Notes under the pieces: model-generated | Databases searched by the model: none | Seen by the model: the letters and a program-made list of their open reading frames with translations, nothing else | Told to the model about the DNA's origin: nothing | Source of the DNA: Candidatus Binatia bacterium | GTDB lineage: Bacteria; Desulfobacterota; Binatia; HRBIN30; BPIQ01 | Length of the DNA: 64,000 nt | Assembly: GCA_026004195.1 (NCBI GenBank) | Contig: BPIQ01000002.1 | Location: forward strand, 372,001-436,000 | Direction of reading: 5' to 3' | In this document: positions 17,908-26,461 of the stretch, piece after piece | Layout: each line of letters opens with the position of its first letter | Position numbering within the stretch: position 1 is the first letter of the stretch | Program-made: the position numbers and the translations under genes

Positions 17908-18958
17908 GACGCTCGGGGTCGATGGGCTTCTTGAAGAGGACACCCTCGAGGCCCTCCATGCGGCTCCGCTTGATGACGTGGTCGCGGTCGTAGTAGTAGC
18001 CCGTCATCAGGACGACAGGAATCTTCCGGGTTTCCCGCACCCGGCGGAAGAGCTCGTACCCGTCGAGGTCGGGCATCACCACGTCGCTGATCACGAGGTC
18101 GCAGGGCTCCTTCTCGAGGATTTCGAGCGCCTGTTCGCCGCCGCCCGCCATGTACACGCGACAGCCTTCCGCTTCGAGCAAGTCGCGGAGCGAGGTGCAG
18201 ACGCCGAGGTCGTCGTCGACGACGAGGATACGCAGCCCCGCGAGTTCCCCGGCCCCGACCCTGGGCCTCGGGGAGAGGTCCGCCATGCGCGTACCCTCGA
18301 GGTATTCCCGGGTCCTGTACTCCTCTCCGCTCGCCAGGTCGACGAGTCGAGCGATGATGGCCTGCACCTTCCCCACTTCCCGGCGGATTCCCTCGATGCG
18401 CTCCTCTTCGACGACCAGTTCCTCCTCGTTCGCCTTCCGGCGAACGAACTGCTCGAGAAGCGAGAGCTGGTTGAGGATCACTTCGAGGGGAGAGTTGATC
18501 TCGTGGCAGAGCCCTACGGCGACTTCCCCGAGCGTGGCGAGCCGTTCGTGCCGCCGGATTTCCCGGAGGTCCTTGGCGAAACCGATCGAACCGATCTCGA
18601 GCCCGGCCTCGTCGTAGAGGATCGACCCGGAAATGGCCACGGGAATGTGGTTCCCGAGCCGATCGACGAAGGTCGTCTCGAAGTTCTTGACCTTGCCCGG
18701 GCCGCCGTACTCGTCGCTCCGCATGGCGGCCATGACCCGCTTGGCCTCCTCGAGGCTCGGGTAGAGCTGCACGACGTTGGCTCCGAGGATCTCGGGGGCG
18801 CTGTAGCCCAGGATCTTCTCGGCGCCGTCGTTGTAGAAGGTGATCGTGCCGCTCCGGTCGACCGCGACGACGATGTCCGGCGAACTCTCGATCAACCGCT
18901 CGAGATACTCCCGCGGGAAGCGACCCGAACCGCGACGCGCCGCTCTAGCGAGGGCCAT
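17855..18958 (-). CDS. PAS-HisKA-receiver protein lacking a HATPase domain
   Basis: A 367-residue signalling protein. A PAS domain (about 18-130, FYNDGAEKILGYSAPEILG) is followed by a dimerisation/phosphoacceptor helix pair with His152 in GLCHEINSPLEVIL, and a C-terminal receiver domain from about 242 (RILVVDDD, phospho-acceptor Asp292 in ISDVVMPDLDGYE, MTGYY, FKKP). The ATP-binding HATPase_c domain expected between H-box and receiver is absent: only about 75 residues separate them. It may act as a phosphorelay intermediate or an orphan partner for a separate kinase. Alone on its strand between gspC-like and frhB-like genes. Confidence 0.85.
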   Translation of the reverse strand: MALARAARRGSGRFPREYLERLIESSPDIVVAVDRSGTITFYNDGAEKILGYSAPEILGANVVQLYPSLEEAKRVMAAMRSDEYGGPGKVKNFETTFVDRLGNHIPVAISGSILYDEAGLEIGSIGFAKDLREIRRHERLATLGEVAVGLCHEINSPLEVILNQLSLLEQFVRRKANEEELVVEEERIEGIRREVGKVQAIIARLVDLASGEEYRTREYLEGTRMADLSPRPRVGAGELAGLRILVVDDDLGVCTSLRDLLEAEGCRVYMAGGGEQALEILEKEPCDLVISDVVMPDLDGYELFRRVRETRKIPVVLMTGYYYDRDHVIKRSRMEGLEGVLFKKPIDPERLKEVILEQCRPARATGS

Positions 18959-18982
18959 GGGGCATTCTCTCGACGAAAATCC

Positions 18983-20161
18983 CTAGCTCGCAAAACCCGG
19001 CGGCCGAACCGCCTCGGGAGTCCGCCCCGGGGGCACGGGCACGCGAACCCGCTGCTTGCGAGCGAGACGGAGCAGCACCTTCATGGAGTTTTCGAACTCC
19101 TCGATGGGCCTGGTTTCGAACACGCCGTCGGAGACGGCCGCGTCGAAATACTCCTCTCCCTTTTTCGTCCGCACGATCGTGATCGTCCATCCCATCGCCC
19201 CCACACCCCCGCACGAAAGGTCGGCGAGCTCCGCCGAGAAGTCGCCGCAATGGTGGCATTCGGGCCGGGCGTATTCCTGGGCTCTGCGGAGGCTCATCTC
19301 GACGAGCTCGCCGTCTTTCTTGTAGATGAGAACCTTTCCCTTCACGTTGAACTTCGCGATGTCCCCGAGCGGGATGCCGAGTTCGCCCTCGATCGTCTCC
19401 TTCATGAGTCCTTCGAAGGTGAAGACTTCGCTGCAGAGGAGCCCGATCTGGAGCTCGACGATCTCGGCGAAGCCCTTCAGGAAAGACCGCTGTCGCTCGA
19501 TGTGCTTTTCTTTCTTGCGCCCGTTGTCGAGAAACGCCGGGTCCGTCCACTCCATTTTGCGGACCGGCGTCACCTGGCACGGCACCCCCACGAACGCCAC
19601 CCGCCGCAGTCCCATCTCGCGCGCCTGCTCGAGCGCGAGATTGTTCGGGCAGTACGTATACCAGGAAGTGCCGGTCTCGAAAATCTCCCGTTCCGTCGTC
19701 ACCACGAGAGGCCGGGGCGCAGCCGGCTTTTCCGGGTCGGCGGCCGACACCACGGCACCGTCGATCCTGCCGGTACGCCGAGCCCAGGCGAGAAGGCCCG
19801 TCACGACCCCGCCGTCCTGGCAACGCGCGACGACTTCCGGATCCGTCGCACGTGCCACGAGGACCTTCCGGTAGCGCCCGAACGTGCCCCGATACGGGGC
19901 TTCTCCGGCCAGGTGTGCCTCCCCGAGCACGTGCTCCCGCGGGCCGAGGCGGGGGCACACCTGCGCGCACACGTCGCATCCGATCCCCTCGCTGATCCCG
20001 CAGAAGTCGAACGGAGCCGTGGCCTTGGCCACCTGCTTCGGCTTGCCCTCGACGTAGTCGATCACGTTGTGGGGGCACACGAGCACGCAGGAACCGCATT
20101 CGCAGCAGCTTCCGTAGGCCACCACCTCGTTCATCATTTCTCGGAAGCTGGGATGCCGCAT
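18983..20161 (-). CDS. FrhB-like flavin/Fe-S oxidoreductase (coenzyme F420 hydrogenase/dehydrogenase beta family)
   Basis: A 392-residue protein with two N-terminal [4Fe-4S] motifs, CCECGSCVLVCPHNV (Cys20, 22, 25, 29) and CDVCAQVCP (Cys62, 65, 69 with Cys54). The FrhB N- and C-domains follow, including GVVTGLLAWA, FVGVPCQVTPVRK and the CHHCGDFSAELADLSCGG segment with further cysteines. The family passes electrons between FAD, Fe-S clusters and F420 or other partners. A deazaflavin-type LLM oxidoreductase is also encoded in this window, but no F420 biosynthesis genes are. It has its own promoter inside the 3' region of comEC. Confidence 0.87.
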   Translation of the reverse strand: MRHPSFREMMNEVVAYGSCCECGSCVLVCPHNVIDYVEGKPKQVAKATAPFDFCGISEGIGCDVCAQVCPRLGPREHVLGEAHLAGEAPYRGTFGRYRKVLVARATDPEVVARCQDGGVVTGLLAWARRTGRIDGAVVSAADPEKPAAPRPLVVTTEREIFETGTSWYTYCPNNLALEQAREMGLRRVAFVGVPCQVTPVRKMEWTDPAFLDNGRKKEKHIERQRSFLKGFAEIVELQIGLLCSEVFTFEGLMKETIEGELGIPLGDIAKFNVKGKVLIYKKDGELVEMSLRRAQEYARPECHHCGDFSAELADLSCGGVGAMGWTITIVRTKKGEEYFDAAVSDGVFETRPIEEFENSMKVLLRLARKQRVRVPVPPGRTPEAVRPPGFAS

Positions 20162-20223
20162 GGAAGTCCCTTCGGCCCAAAGAAAAACAGGACGAGCGAT
20201 CCACCCCCTCGTCCTTCCTACCG

Positions 20224-20252
20224 ACGATAGACCCGCGCCTACCCACAGTCAA
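20224..20252 (-). promoter_or_regulatory. Sigma-70-type promoter of the FrhB-like gene
   Basis: TTGACT (20247-20252), 17-nt spacer, TATCGT (20224-20229); start codon 63 nt downstream with a GAAGGGA site. The promoter sits where comEC would be expected to end. Confidence 0.6.
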
Positions 20253-22667
20253 CGTCGGTTTCCCCCGAGGGTTGCGCCACGCGCGTGCCGCGAAGCGCCC
20301 GTCGGGCCAGAGCCGGACCACGACCGCCCCGTCCCGGTCCGTTCTGCGGAGCGGGATGCCGCGTTCCTCGTAGGTCCGCAGCACGGCCGCGTCCGGGAAC
20401 CCGAAACGGTTTTCGTGACCGCAGGAGACGACGGCCAGGCACGGCTCGACCGCCCGCACGAAAGACGGGCTGCTCGACGTGCCACTCCCGTGGTGCGCCA
20501 CCTTGAGTACGACGCTCCGGAGCTCGGAGCCGAAACGCCGGACAAGGCGCTCCTCTCCTTCCCGCTCGACGTCCCCGGTCAGAAGAACGCTCGCCTGTCC
20601 GCAGGCGACCCGGAGAACCACGGACCAGTCGTTGGGATCGCCCCGCGGCTCGCCGGGAGGCGGACCGAGAACCTTCACGTGGCAAGGTCCGACTTCGCGA
20701 ATCTCCCCGGCGGCCACGCGCACGGCCGCCACGCCCTGGCGGAGGATTTCCTCCTCGAGCTCCCTGTACGAGCGGGAAGAACTCCTCGCTCCTCCGTGCC
20801 AGAACTCCCGCGGACGGAACGCGCGCACGAGGAACCGTAGCCCGCCGTAGTGGTCGTACTGCGGGTGGGTCGACACGAGGTAGTCGATGCGCCCGATCCA
20901 GCGATAGGCGAGGTAAGGCCCGACGATACGCTCCCCGGTGTCGAAAGAAAGCGCTCCACCCGCGTCGACGACCAGGACCTCCCGGCCCGGGAACTCGACG
21001 ACCACGGCGTCCCCCTGACCCACGGAGAGGAACGTGACCCGGAGAAAATCCTTCGCGCACCGATCGCGGAGGAGGAGAGCCGTCACGATCGCGAGCGCCG
21101 CGAGCCCGAGCGAGACGCACCACCGCCGACCGCGCCCGCGAAGAGCCAGAAAGCCGAGCGCCGCCGAGTAGAAGCTCGCGAGCTGGAGCAGCGTGGGCTT
21201 CGGGACGGACCCGCTCGCCCACCCGGGCTCTCCGAGCGCGCGCACGAGAAAGACCCCGAGCGAAGCCACGTACGAGGCCAGCTCGAGACAGAGCCGACCC
21301 GCAGGCTCCCAGAGCACGCCGAGAAAAGCCGCGAGGAGACCGCACGGCACGAAGAGAGTGCCGAGCAGCGGAACGACGAGGGGGTTGGCCAGGACCGCGA
21401 CCCAGGAAAGCCTCTGGAAGTGGAAGGCGAGAAGCGGAGCGGTAGCGACGAAGGCGGAAACGGCAAGGAACGCGTACGACGCGACCGCGAGCCCGATGCG
21501 TCGCCCGCGCGTCGTCGGGCCTCCCCGTCGCTCCGTTCGCTCCCGGAAAAGACGGTGGCCCAGAACGAGAAAGAGCACCGCCGAAAACGAAAGCTGGAAT
21601 CCCGCCTCCCGCACCGCGCCGGGAGTCCCGAAAGCCACGAACAGCGCCGCGAACGAAAGCCCTACGAGTGCGTCCACCCGCCGCAAGAGGAGAAGAGGCA
21701 GCAGGAGCGCGCTCACCATCACGAAGGCGCGGGTCGTCGCCACGCCCCCGCGGGCGAGCGCGACATAGAAGCACGCCGCGACCCACCCCCCGGCCGCGGC
21801 CCAGGCGGACACGACGGTGCGCAGAAGAAGCCACTGGCTTCGGGCGAGAAGCCAGCGGCAGACCACGTAACCCGCCCCGGCCACGAGACCCACGTGCAAG
21901 CCCGAAATGGCGAGAAGGTGGGCGACTCCCGCCGCACGAAACGCGCCGACGAGCTCTTCGGGCATTCCGTCCCGCTCGCCCAGAACCAGCGCCACGAAAA
22001 GTTCCCGGGCCGGCGAGGAAGCGTGGCGGTCGAAAAATTCCCTCACCGACCGGCGGAACGCGGAGATCCCGCGCGGGGCGGGCTCCGCGAGAAGTTCCAC
22101 GGCAGCGTCGTCGAAGAGGAACGCCGTCGCGTGGATTCCCCTGCGGGCGAGGTACCCGGCGTAGTCGAATTCCCCGGGGTTTCCGAAGTTGCGGGGGCGC
22201 CGCATGCGCAGGAGGGCTTCGAGCGTGGCCCCCTCTTCCCAGCGGCGCTCGGGGCGAAACACCGTGAGGAGGACCTTTCCGTGGAACGGCTCCCAGGATC
22301 CGCGACGCTCGACGGCGGAAACGCCGAGGAGAAGCTTCCGACGCCGGCCGGGGCCCGAGCGGCTTTCGAGCACGGAGGCGCGCAGCCGTACGGTCCCGGG
22401 CACGAGCGTGGCGACGTGCGCGGGATCCGCCGGCGGATGGCCGATCCTCTCGACCTGCACCATCCCGACCAGGCATCCGAGCCCGACCAGCCCGACGCGC
22501 CAGACCGGGCGGCCGAGGACGAGCCCGAGAAGGGCGAGCACGGCGGGAAGCCACGGGGCGGCTCCCGGACCGAGCCCCTGTCCTCCGAGAACCCCGGTCG
22601 CGAGCCAGAACGAGGGAGCGTGCAAGAGCGGTCCGAGCGCCGCACTCCGTCGTGCCGTCCGTGGCAT
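20239..22667 (-). CDS. comEC: ComEC/Rec2-type DNA internalisation protein (no in-frame stop at expected end)
   Basis: Inner-membrane channel protein for uptake of single-stranded DNA in natural transformation. It has the N-terminal DUF4131-type region, the Competence domain with many membrane helices (AGVAHLLAISGLHVGL is the family hallmark) and a C-terminal metallo-beta-lactamase-like domain (FLSVGQGDAVVVEF, STHPQYDHYGG, LLTGDVEREGE, LKVAHHGSGTSSSPSF). ATG 22667 follows AAAGGGG. ComEC similarity stops near 20250, but the reading frame stays open to 18945, running through the whole FrhB-like gene in another frame. The end given assumes a small indel restoring the nearby stop; the literal frame is 18945-22667. 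No other com genes are in view. Confidence 0.8.
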
Positions 22668-22728
22668 GTCGCCCCTTTCGGTCTCCTTTTCCCTTCGGCC
22701 TCGACTCTCGCCGAGCCGAGAGAAAAGT

Positions 22729-24585
22729 TCAAGCCGCGCTCTCGAGGTGCTCCTTGATCGTGGCCGCGAGCGTCCGGGTGAGGCCCGGTACCGACGCGAT
22801 CTCCTCGACGCTCGCCTCACGGAGACGTTTCACGCTGCCGAAGTGCCGGAGCAGCCTGCGCCGTCGCGCCGGCCCGACACCCGGGATGGCGTCGAGGGCG
22901 GAAGTCACGGTCGAGCGGGTTCGCAGCTCTCTGTGGTAGGTGTTCGCGAACCTGTGCGCCTCGTCCCGGACCCGCTGCAGGAGAAAAAGAGCGTTCGAGT
23001 TCCGCCTGAGGATCACGGGATTTTTCCGGTTCGGGAGGAAAACTCGCTCTTCGGAATGCTTGACCTCGGCGGAAAACGGCGCCCGCTCGGTCCGCATCTT
23101 GGCCAGGGCGACCACGTCCACGCTCTCGATCCCGCACTCCCGGAGGACGGCCAGGGCCACGTTGAGTTGCCCGATCCCCCCGTCGACGACGAGCAGGTCC
23201 GGCAGACCCCACTCCGTCCTCTGGAATCGGCGCTTGAGCACTTCGTACATCATGCCGAAGTCGTCGGCTCCGGCGACGGTCTTCACACGAAACCGCCGGT
23301 ACGACGCCTTGTCGGGCTCGCCCTCGTCGAACGTGACCATGGAACCCACGGCGAGCCGGCCCTGGATGTTCGCGATGTCGAAACACTCGATCCTCTTCGG
23401 CGCGTTGCGCAGCCCCAGCACCGAGCGAAGCTCCTGCAGCATGGCTTCGCGCTTCTCCCCTCCGTGGTGCCGCTCGCGGAAGCTCTGCCGCGCGTTTTCC
23501 ATCGCCATCTCGAGGACGCGGGCCTTGCTCCCGCGCAAGGGCCGGAACACCTCGACCTTCCGCCCCTTGCGCTCGCTCAGGTACTCGGAACGGCTCTCCT
23601 CGTCCTCGAGTTCGACGGGCACGAGGACCTCGTCCGGGATGTAGCGGTCCCCCTGGTAGAACTGCGTGAGAACGGAAGCGAGAACCTCCTCGTCCGGGAG
23701 CTCGATGTCGCGCAGGCTGTAGCTCTGGTTCCCGGTGAGTTTCCCGCGCCGGACGAAAAGGACCTGCACTTCGACGAACCCGCCTTCCCGGTAGAAGCCG
23801 AACACGTCCTGGTCGGCTCCCCAGTGCGTGACGGCTTGCTGCCGCTCCTGGGTTTTTTCGATGGCGCGAATCCGATCGCGAACCCGTGCGGCTTCCTCGA
23901 AGCGAAGCTCGTCCGAAAGCCGGAACATTTCGGCGCGGAGCTGCTCGACGAGGTCCGAACTCTTTCCTTCGAGGAGAAGCATGGCCTGCCGGACGTGCTC
24001 CCGGTAGACCTCCGGGTCGACGGGCAGGCAACACGGCGCGAGGCACCGCTTGATCTGGTACTCGAGGCAAGGGCGCGAGCGGTTGCGGAAGACGGCGTCG
24101 CTGCACGTCCGGAGCGGGATCACTTTGCGGATCGTGTCGAGCGTGTCGCGAACGGCCTGGGCCGAGTGGAAGGGGCCGAAGTAGCGGCTTCCGTCTTTCA
24201 CGATCTTCCGCGTCACCAGCACCCGCGGCCACGGCTCCTGCAGCGTCACCTTCACGCTCACGTAGGACTTGTCGTCCTTGAGCCGGATGTTGTAGCGGGG
24301 CTTGTACTGCTTGATCAGGTTGTTCTCGAGGATGAGCGCTTCTTTGTCGTTCCGCGTGACCAGGGTTTCCACGTCGGCGGCGCGAGCCATGAGAAAGCGA
24401 ACCTGGTGGCGTTCGTCGCCGCCGCGCAAATACGCGCGGACCCTGGCCCTCAGGTTCTTGGCCTTGCCGACGTAAATCACCTTTCCCTGGCGGTCCTTCA
24501 GGAGGTACACGCCCGGCTGCGCCGGCAACGCCTCGAGCTTTTCCTCGAGCGTGGAAGGCACCGCTCCCGAAACCCTGTCTTCCAT
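22729..24585 (-). CDS. uvrC: UvrABC system protein C (excinuclease subunit)
   Basis: Makes both incisions in nucleotide excision repair with UvrA and UvrB. The 618-residue protein has an N-terminal GIY-YIG nuclease (GVYLLKDRQGKVIYVGKAKN), the cysteine cluster PCLEYQIKRCLAPC linked to an Fe-S cofactor in recent UvrC work, a UVR motif (ELRFEEAARVRDRI), the RNase H-like 5' nuclease (IECFDIANIQG, LLVVDGGIGQL) and C-terminal helix-hairpin-helix repeats (IPGVGPARRRRLL). ATG 24585 lies 10 nt after a perfect -10 box. comEC starts 62 bp downstream. Confidence 0.97.
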   Translation of the reverse strand: MEDRVSGAVPSTLEEKLEALPAQPGVYLLKDRQGKVIYVGKAKNLRARVRAYLRGGDERHQVRFLMARAADVETLVTRNDKEALILENNLIKQYKPRYNIRLKDDKSYVSVKVTLQEPWPRVLVTRKIVKDGSRYFGPFHSAQAVRDTLDTIRKVIPLRTCSDAVFRNRSRPCLEYQIKRCLAPCCLPVDPEVYREHVRQAMLLLEGKSSDLVEQLRAEMFRLSDELRFEEAARVRDRIRAIEKTQERQQAVTHWGADQDVFGFYREGGFVEVQVLFVRRGKLTGNQSYSLRDIELPDEEVLASVLTQFYQGDRYIPDEVLVPVELEDEESRSEYLSERKGRKVEVFRPLRGSKARVLEMAMENARQSFRERHHGGEKREAMLQELRSVLGLRNAPKRIECFDIANIQGRLAVGSMVTFDEGEPDKASYRRFRVKTVAGADDFGMMYEVLKRRFQRTEWGLPDLLVVDGGIGQLNVALAVLRECGIESVDVVALAKMRTERAPFSAEVKHSEERVFLPNRKNPVILRRNSNALFLLQRVRDEAHRFANTYHRELRTRSTVTSALDAIPGVGPARRRRLLRHFGSVKRLREASVEEIASVPGLTRTLAATIKEHLESAA

Positions 24586-24595
24586 GGTCCCCGCG

Positions 24596-24601
24596 ATTAT
24601 A
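24596..24601 (-). promoter_or_regulatory. -10 box of uvrC
   Basis: Consensus TATAAT only 10 nt before ATG 24585, implying a 5' leader of a few bases at most. Divergent from the HAD promoter. Confidence 0.55.
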
Positions 24602-24634
24602 ACTCCCGCGCCGTCGCGGAAAAACGAAGCCGCT

Positions 24635-24664
24635 TTGACTCGAAAACGCCCTCTCCCCCACAAT
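24635..24664 (+). promoter_or_regulatory. Promoter of the HAD/nucleosidase operon (predicted leaderless)
   Basis: TTGACT (24635-24640), 18-nt spacer, CACAAT (24659-24664); GTG start codon follows after 7 nt, so transcription should begin at or next to the start codon. Confidence 0.58.
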
Positions 24665-24671
24665 AGCGGGC

Positions 24672-25340
24672 GTGATCCACGGCATCGACGTCGAGCGGGT
24701 GCGCGCCTCGGTTTTCGACCTGGGCGGGGTTCTCTTCGAAGGAGGGCCGGCCACGGTCGTCGAATTCGGACTGCGCTGCGGCCTCGAGCCCGAACGCTGG
24801 CGGGAGCTCCGCAGGGAGCTTTTTTCCGACGAGGGCCCCTGGGCGCGAGTCGAGCGCGGCGAGATGGCGCTCGAGGATTTCGCTCGCCTTCTGAAGGACA
24901 CCGTCGAGAAAGCGGGTGGCTCCGTCGACCTCGACCGGGCACGTCGCTTCATGGGAGACGACGGAAACGGGGAGGGACGCATCCGCCGGGAAATCCTCGA
25001 GGCCATCGGGCGGATCCGTCGGCGGATGCCGACCGCTCTGCTCACGAACAACGTAGCGGAGTGGCGAGAATCGTGGCGGCGCACCCTTCCGCTCGACGAC
25101 CTCTTCGACGTGGTCGTCGACTCCTCGGAGTGCGGCTTCCGGAAGCCCGAGCCCAGGATCTACGAGCTCACCCGCGCCAGGCTCGGCGTTCCGCACGACG
25201 GAATCTTTTTCGTGGACGACCTCGGCGTGAACTTGAAGAGCGCGCGAGCCCTGGGCTGGCAGACACTCAAGTACGAAGACACGGCGCGGGTGCTCGAGGT
25301 CCTCGAAGCGCTCGGACGGGGCCCGTCGCTGCGGGCGTGA
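24672..25340 (+). CDS. HAD-superfamily hydrolase
   Basis: A 222-residue HAD phosphatase-like enzyme of the epoxide-hydrolase/ACAD10-like branch. Motif I is FDLGGVLFEGG (Asp nucleophile, but Gly-Gly in place of the common second Asp); motif II is in ALLTNNVAEW; motif III Lys is in CGFRKPEPRIYEL; motif IV is IFFVDDLGVNL. A helical cap lies between I and II. The missing motif-I acid/base Asp may mean non-phosphatase chemistry. GTG start at 24672. Overlaps the following nucleosidase gene by 4 bp. Confidence 0.87.
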   Translation: MIHGIDVERVRASVFDLGGVLFEGGPATVVEFGLRCGLEPERWRELRRELFSDEGPWARVERGEMALEDFARLLKDTVEKAGGSVDLDRARRFMGDDGNGEGRIRREILEAIGRIRRRMPTALLTNNVAEWRESWRRTLPLDDLFDVVVDSSECGFRKPEPRIYELTRARLGVPHDGIFFVDDLGVNLKSARALGWQTLKYEDTARVLEVLEALGRGPSLRA

Positions 25341-26029
25341 AAGAGGCGCGGCGAGTCGGCGTCTTCGCGGCCATGAGGTGGGAGTGCGCTCCGGTGCTGC
25401 GCCTTCTCGAGAATCCCCGCCGCCGCCGTGCGGCCTGGGGCCGGGTGTGGGAAGGTTCCGCCGGGGATCTTTTCGTCGCGGTCGTGAAGACGGGGATCGG
25501 CAGAGCCGCGGCCCGCAAGGCGGCGGACGGGCTCGCCCTCGAAGGATCCTTCGACGCTTTCGTGTGCCTGGGTTGCTGCGGCGCCCTGGTCCCCGGCCTT
25601 CGACCCGGGGAGCTCGTCGTCGCCACCGAGATCCTGGACGAGAGCACGGGAGAGGTGCTTCCCTGCGCCGGAAACCTGGCCGAGTGCTTTTCCGAACTCG
25701 CACGATCGGCGGGGCTTCCGCTCGTGCGGGGAAGGTTCCTCACCGTCACGAAACCGATCCTCGGCCGCGAAGCCAAACTCCGCGCCCGCGAGCGCACGGG
25801 CGCCGTCGCCGTCGAAATGGAGGCGGGTGGCATCGCGCAAGCGGCCCGCTCCCGACGAATCCCCTTCGCCGCCGTGCGTTCCGTGCTCGACGTGGCCGAA
25901 GAGACGGCGGACGTCTCCGCTACGGCCGGCCTCGCCGGCCTTCCCCGGGCGTTCCGCGAAAGTCGCTCCGCGCTCCGGGCCTTCTCCGCGGCGTGGCTCG
26001 GCAGCCGGCTCGGGAGCGGGCGCCCGTAG
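25337..26029 (+). CDS. Nucleoside phosphorylase/nucleosidase family protein (MTA/SAH nucleosidase or HpnG-like)
   Basis: A 230-residue PNP/UDP-family protein. Family marks are VGVFAAMRWECAPVL at the start, KTGIGRAAARKAADGL, a GCCGALVPGLRPGELVVAT strand-turn-strand, and GAVAVEMEAGGIAQAA, where the VEMEA glutamate recognises ribose. The pattern is like hopanoid-associated phosphorylase HpnG and the futalosine/MTA nucleosidases. No hopanoid genes adjoin, so the substrate is open. The GTG start overlaps the HAD stop (GTGA), suggesting the pair work on one nucleotide-sugar-type substrate. Confidence 0.75.
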   Translation: MKEARRVGVFAAMRWECAPVLRLLENPRRRRAAWGRVWEGSAGDLFVAVVKTGIGRAAARKAADGLALEGSFDAFVCLGCCGALVPGLRPGELVVATEILDESTGEVLPCAGNLAECFSELARSAGLPLVRGRFLTVTKPILGREAKLRARERTGAVAVEMEAGGIAQAARSRRIPFAAVRSVLDVAEETADVSATAGLAGLPRAFRESRSALRAFSAAWLGSRLGSGRP

Positions 26030-26097
26030 AGGCACCTTGCCCGCTTCTTCCGGAGCGGCTTCGGCGCCCCGACCGCAACGACGGCGAGCGGGGAGCC

Positions 26098-26403
26098 TCA
26101 GGGGCGCTCGCCGATCAGGTACGTGACGCCGTCCTTTCCGGCCTGCGCCGTGTGGATCGTTCCCTTCGGGAGCATGAGCCGGTCTCCCGGACGCAGGTGG
26201 AACTCCCGCCCGTTGGCACCGAACGTCATCTCTCCTTCGACGATCCAGAGGCTCTCGTCGTGGTCGTGCGAGTGGGGGGCGTAGTACGTGCCGCCTTCGT
26301 CCCTCCAGCGGAAGACGTCGAAGCCTTCCTCTTCGAGGCGCCGCCGCAGATCCTCTTCCGCCGGCGGGCTCGGCTCGCTCCACGGAATGACTTCGAGTCG
26401 CAT
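26098..26403 (-). CDS. Small cupin-domain protein
   Basis: A 101-residue single cupin barrel. Metal-binding motif 1 is HSHDHDESLWIVEGEM (His, His, Glu) and motif 2 is PGDRLMLPKGTIHTA (His). A good GAGGAGG site precedes the start. Such proteins can be isomerases, dioxygenases or sensors; the sequence does not decide. It lies 58 bp downstream of the amidase on the same strand. Confidence 0.85.
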   Translation of the reverse strand: MRLEVIPWSEPSPPAEEDLRRRLEEEGFDVFRWRDEGGTYYAPHSHDHDESLWIVEGEMTFGANGREFHLRPGDRLMLPKGTIHTAQAGKDGVTYLIGERP

Positions 26404-26461
26404 GGTGCCGCCTCCTCGGGAGCGATTCTCGCCCCGAGGCTACAGCCTACCCGCCCGCCCT

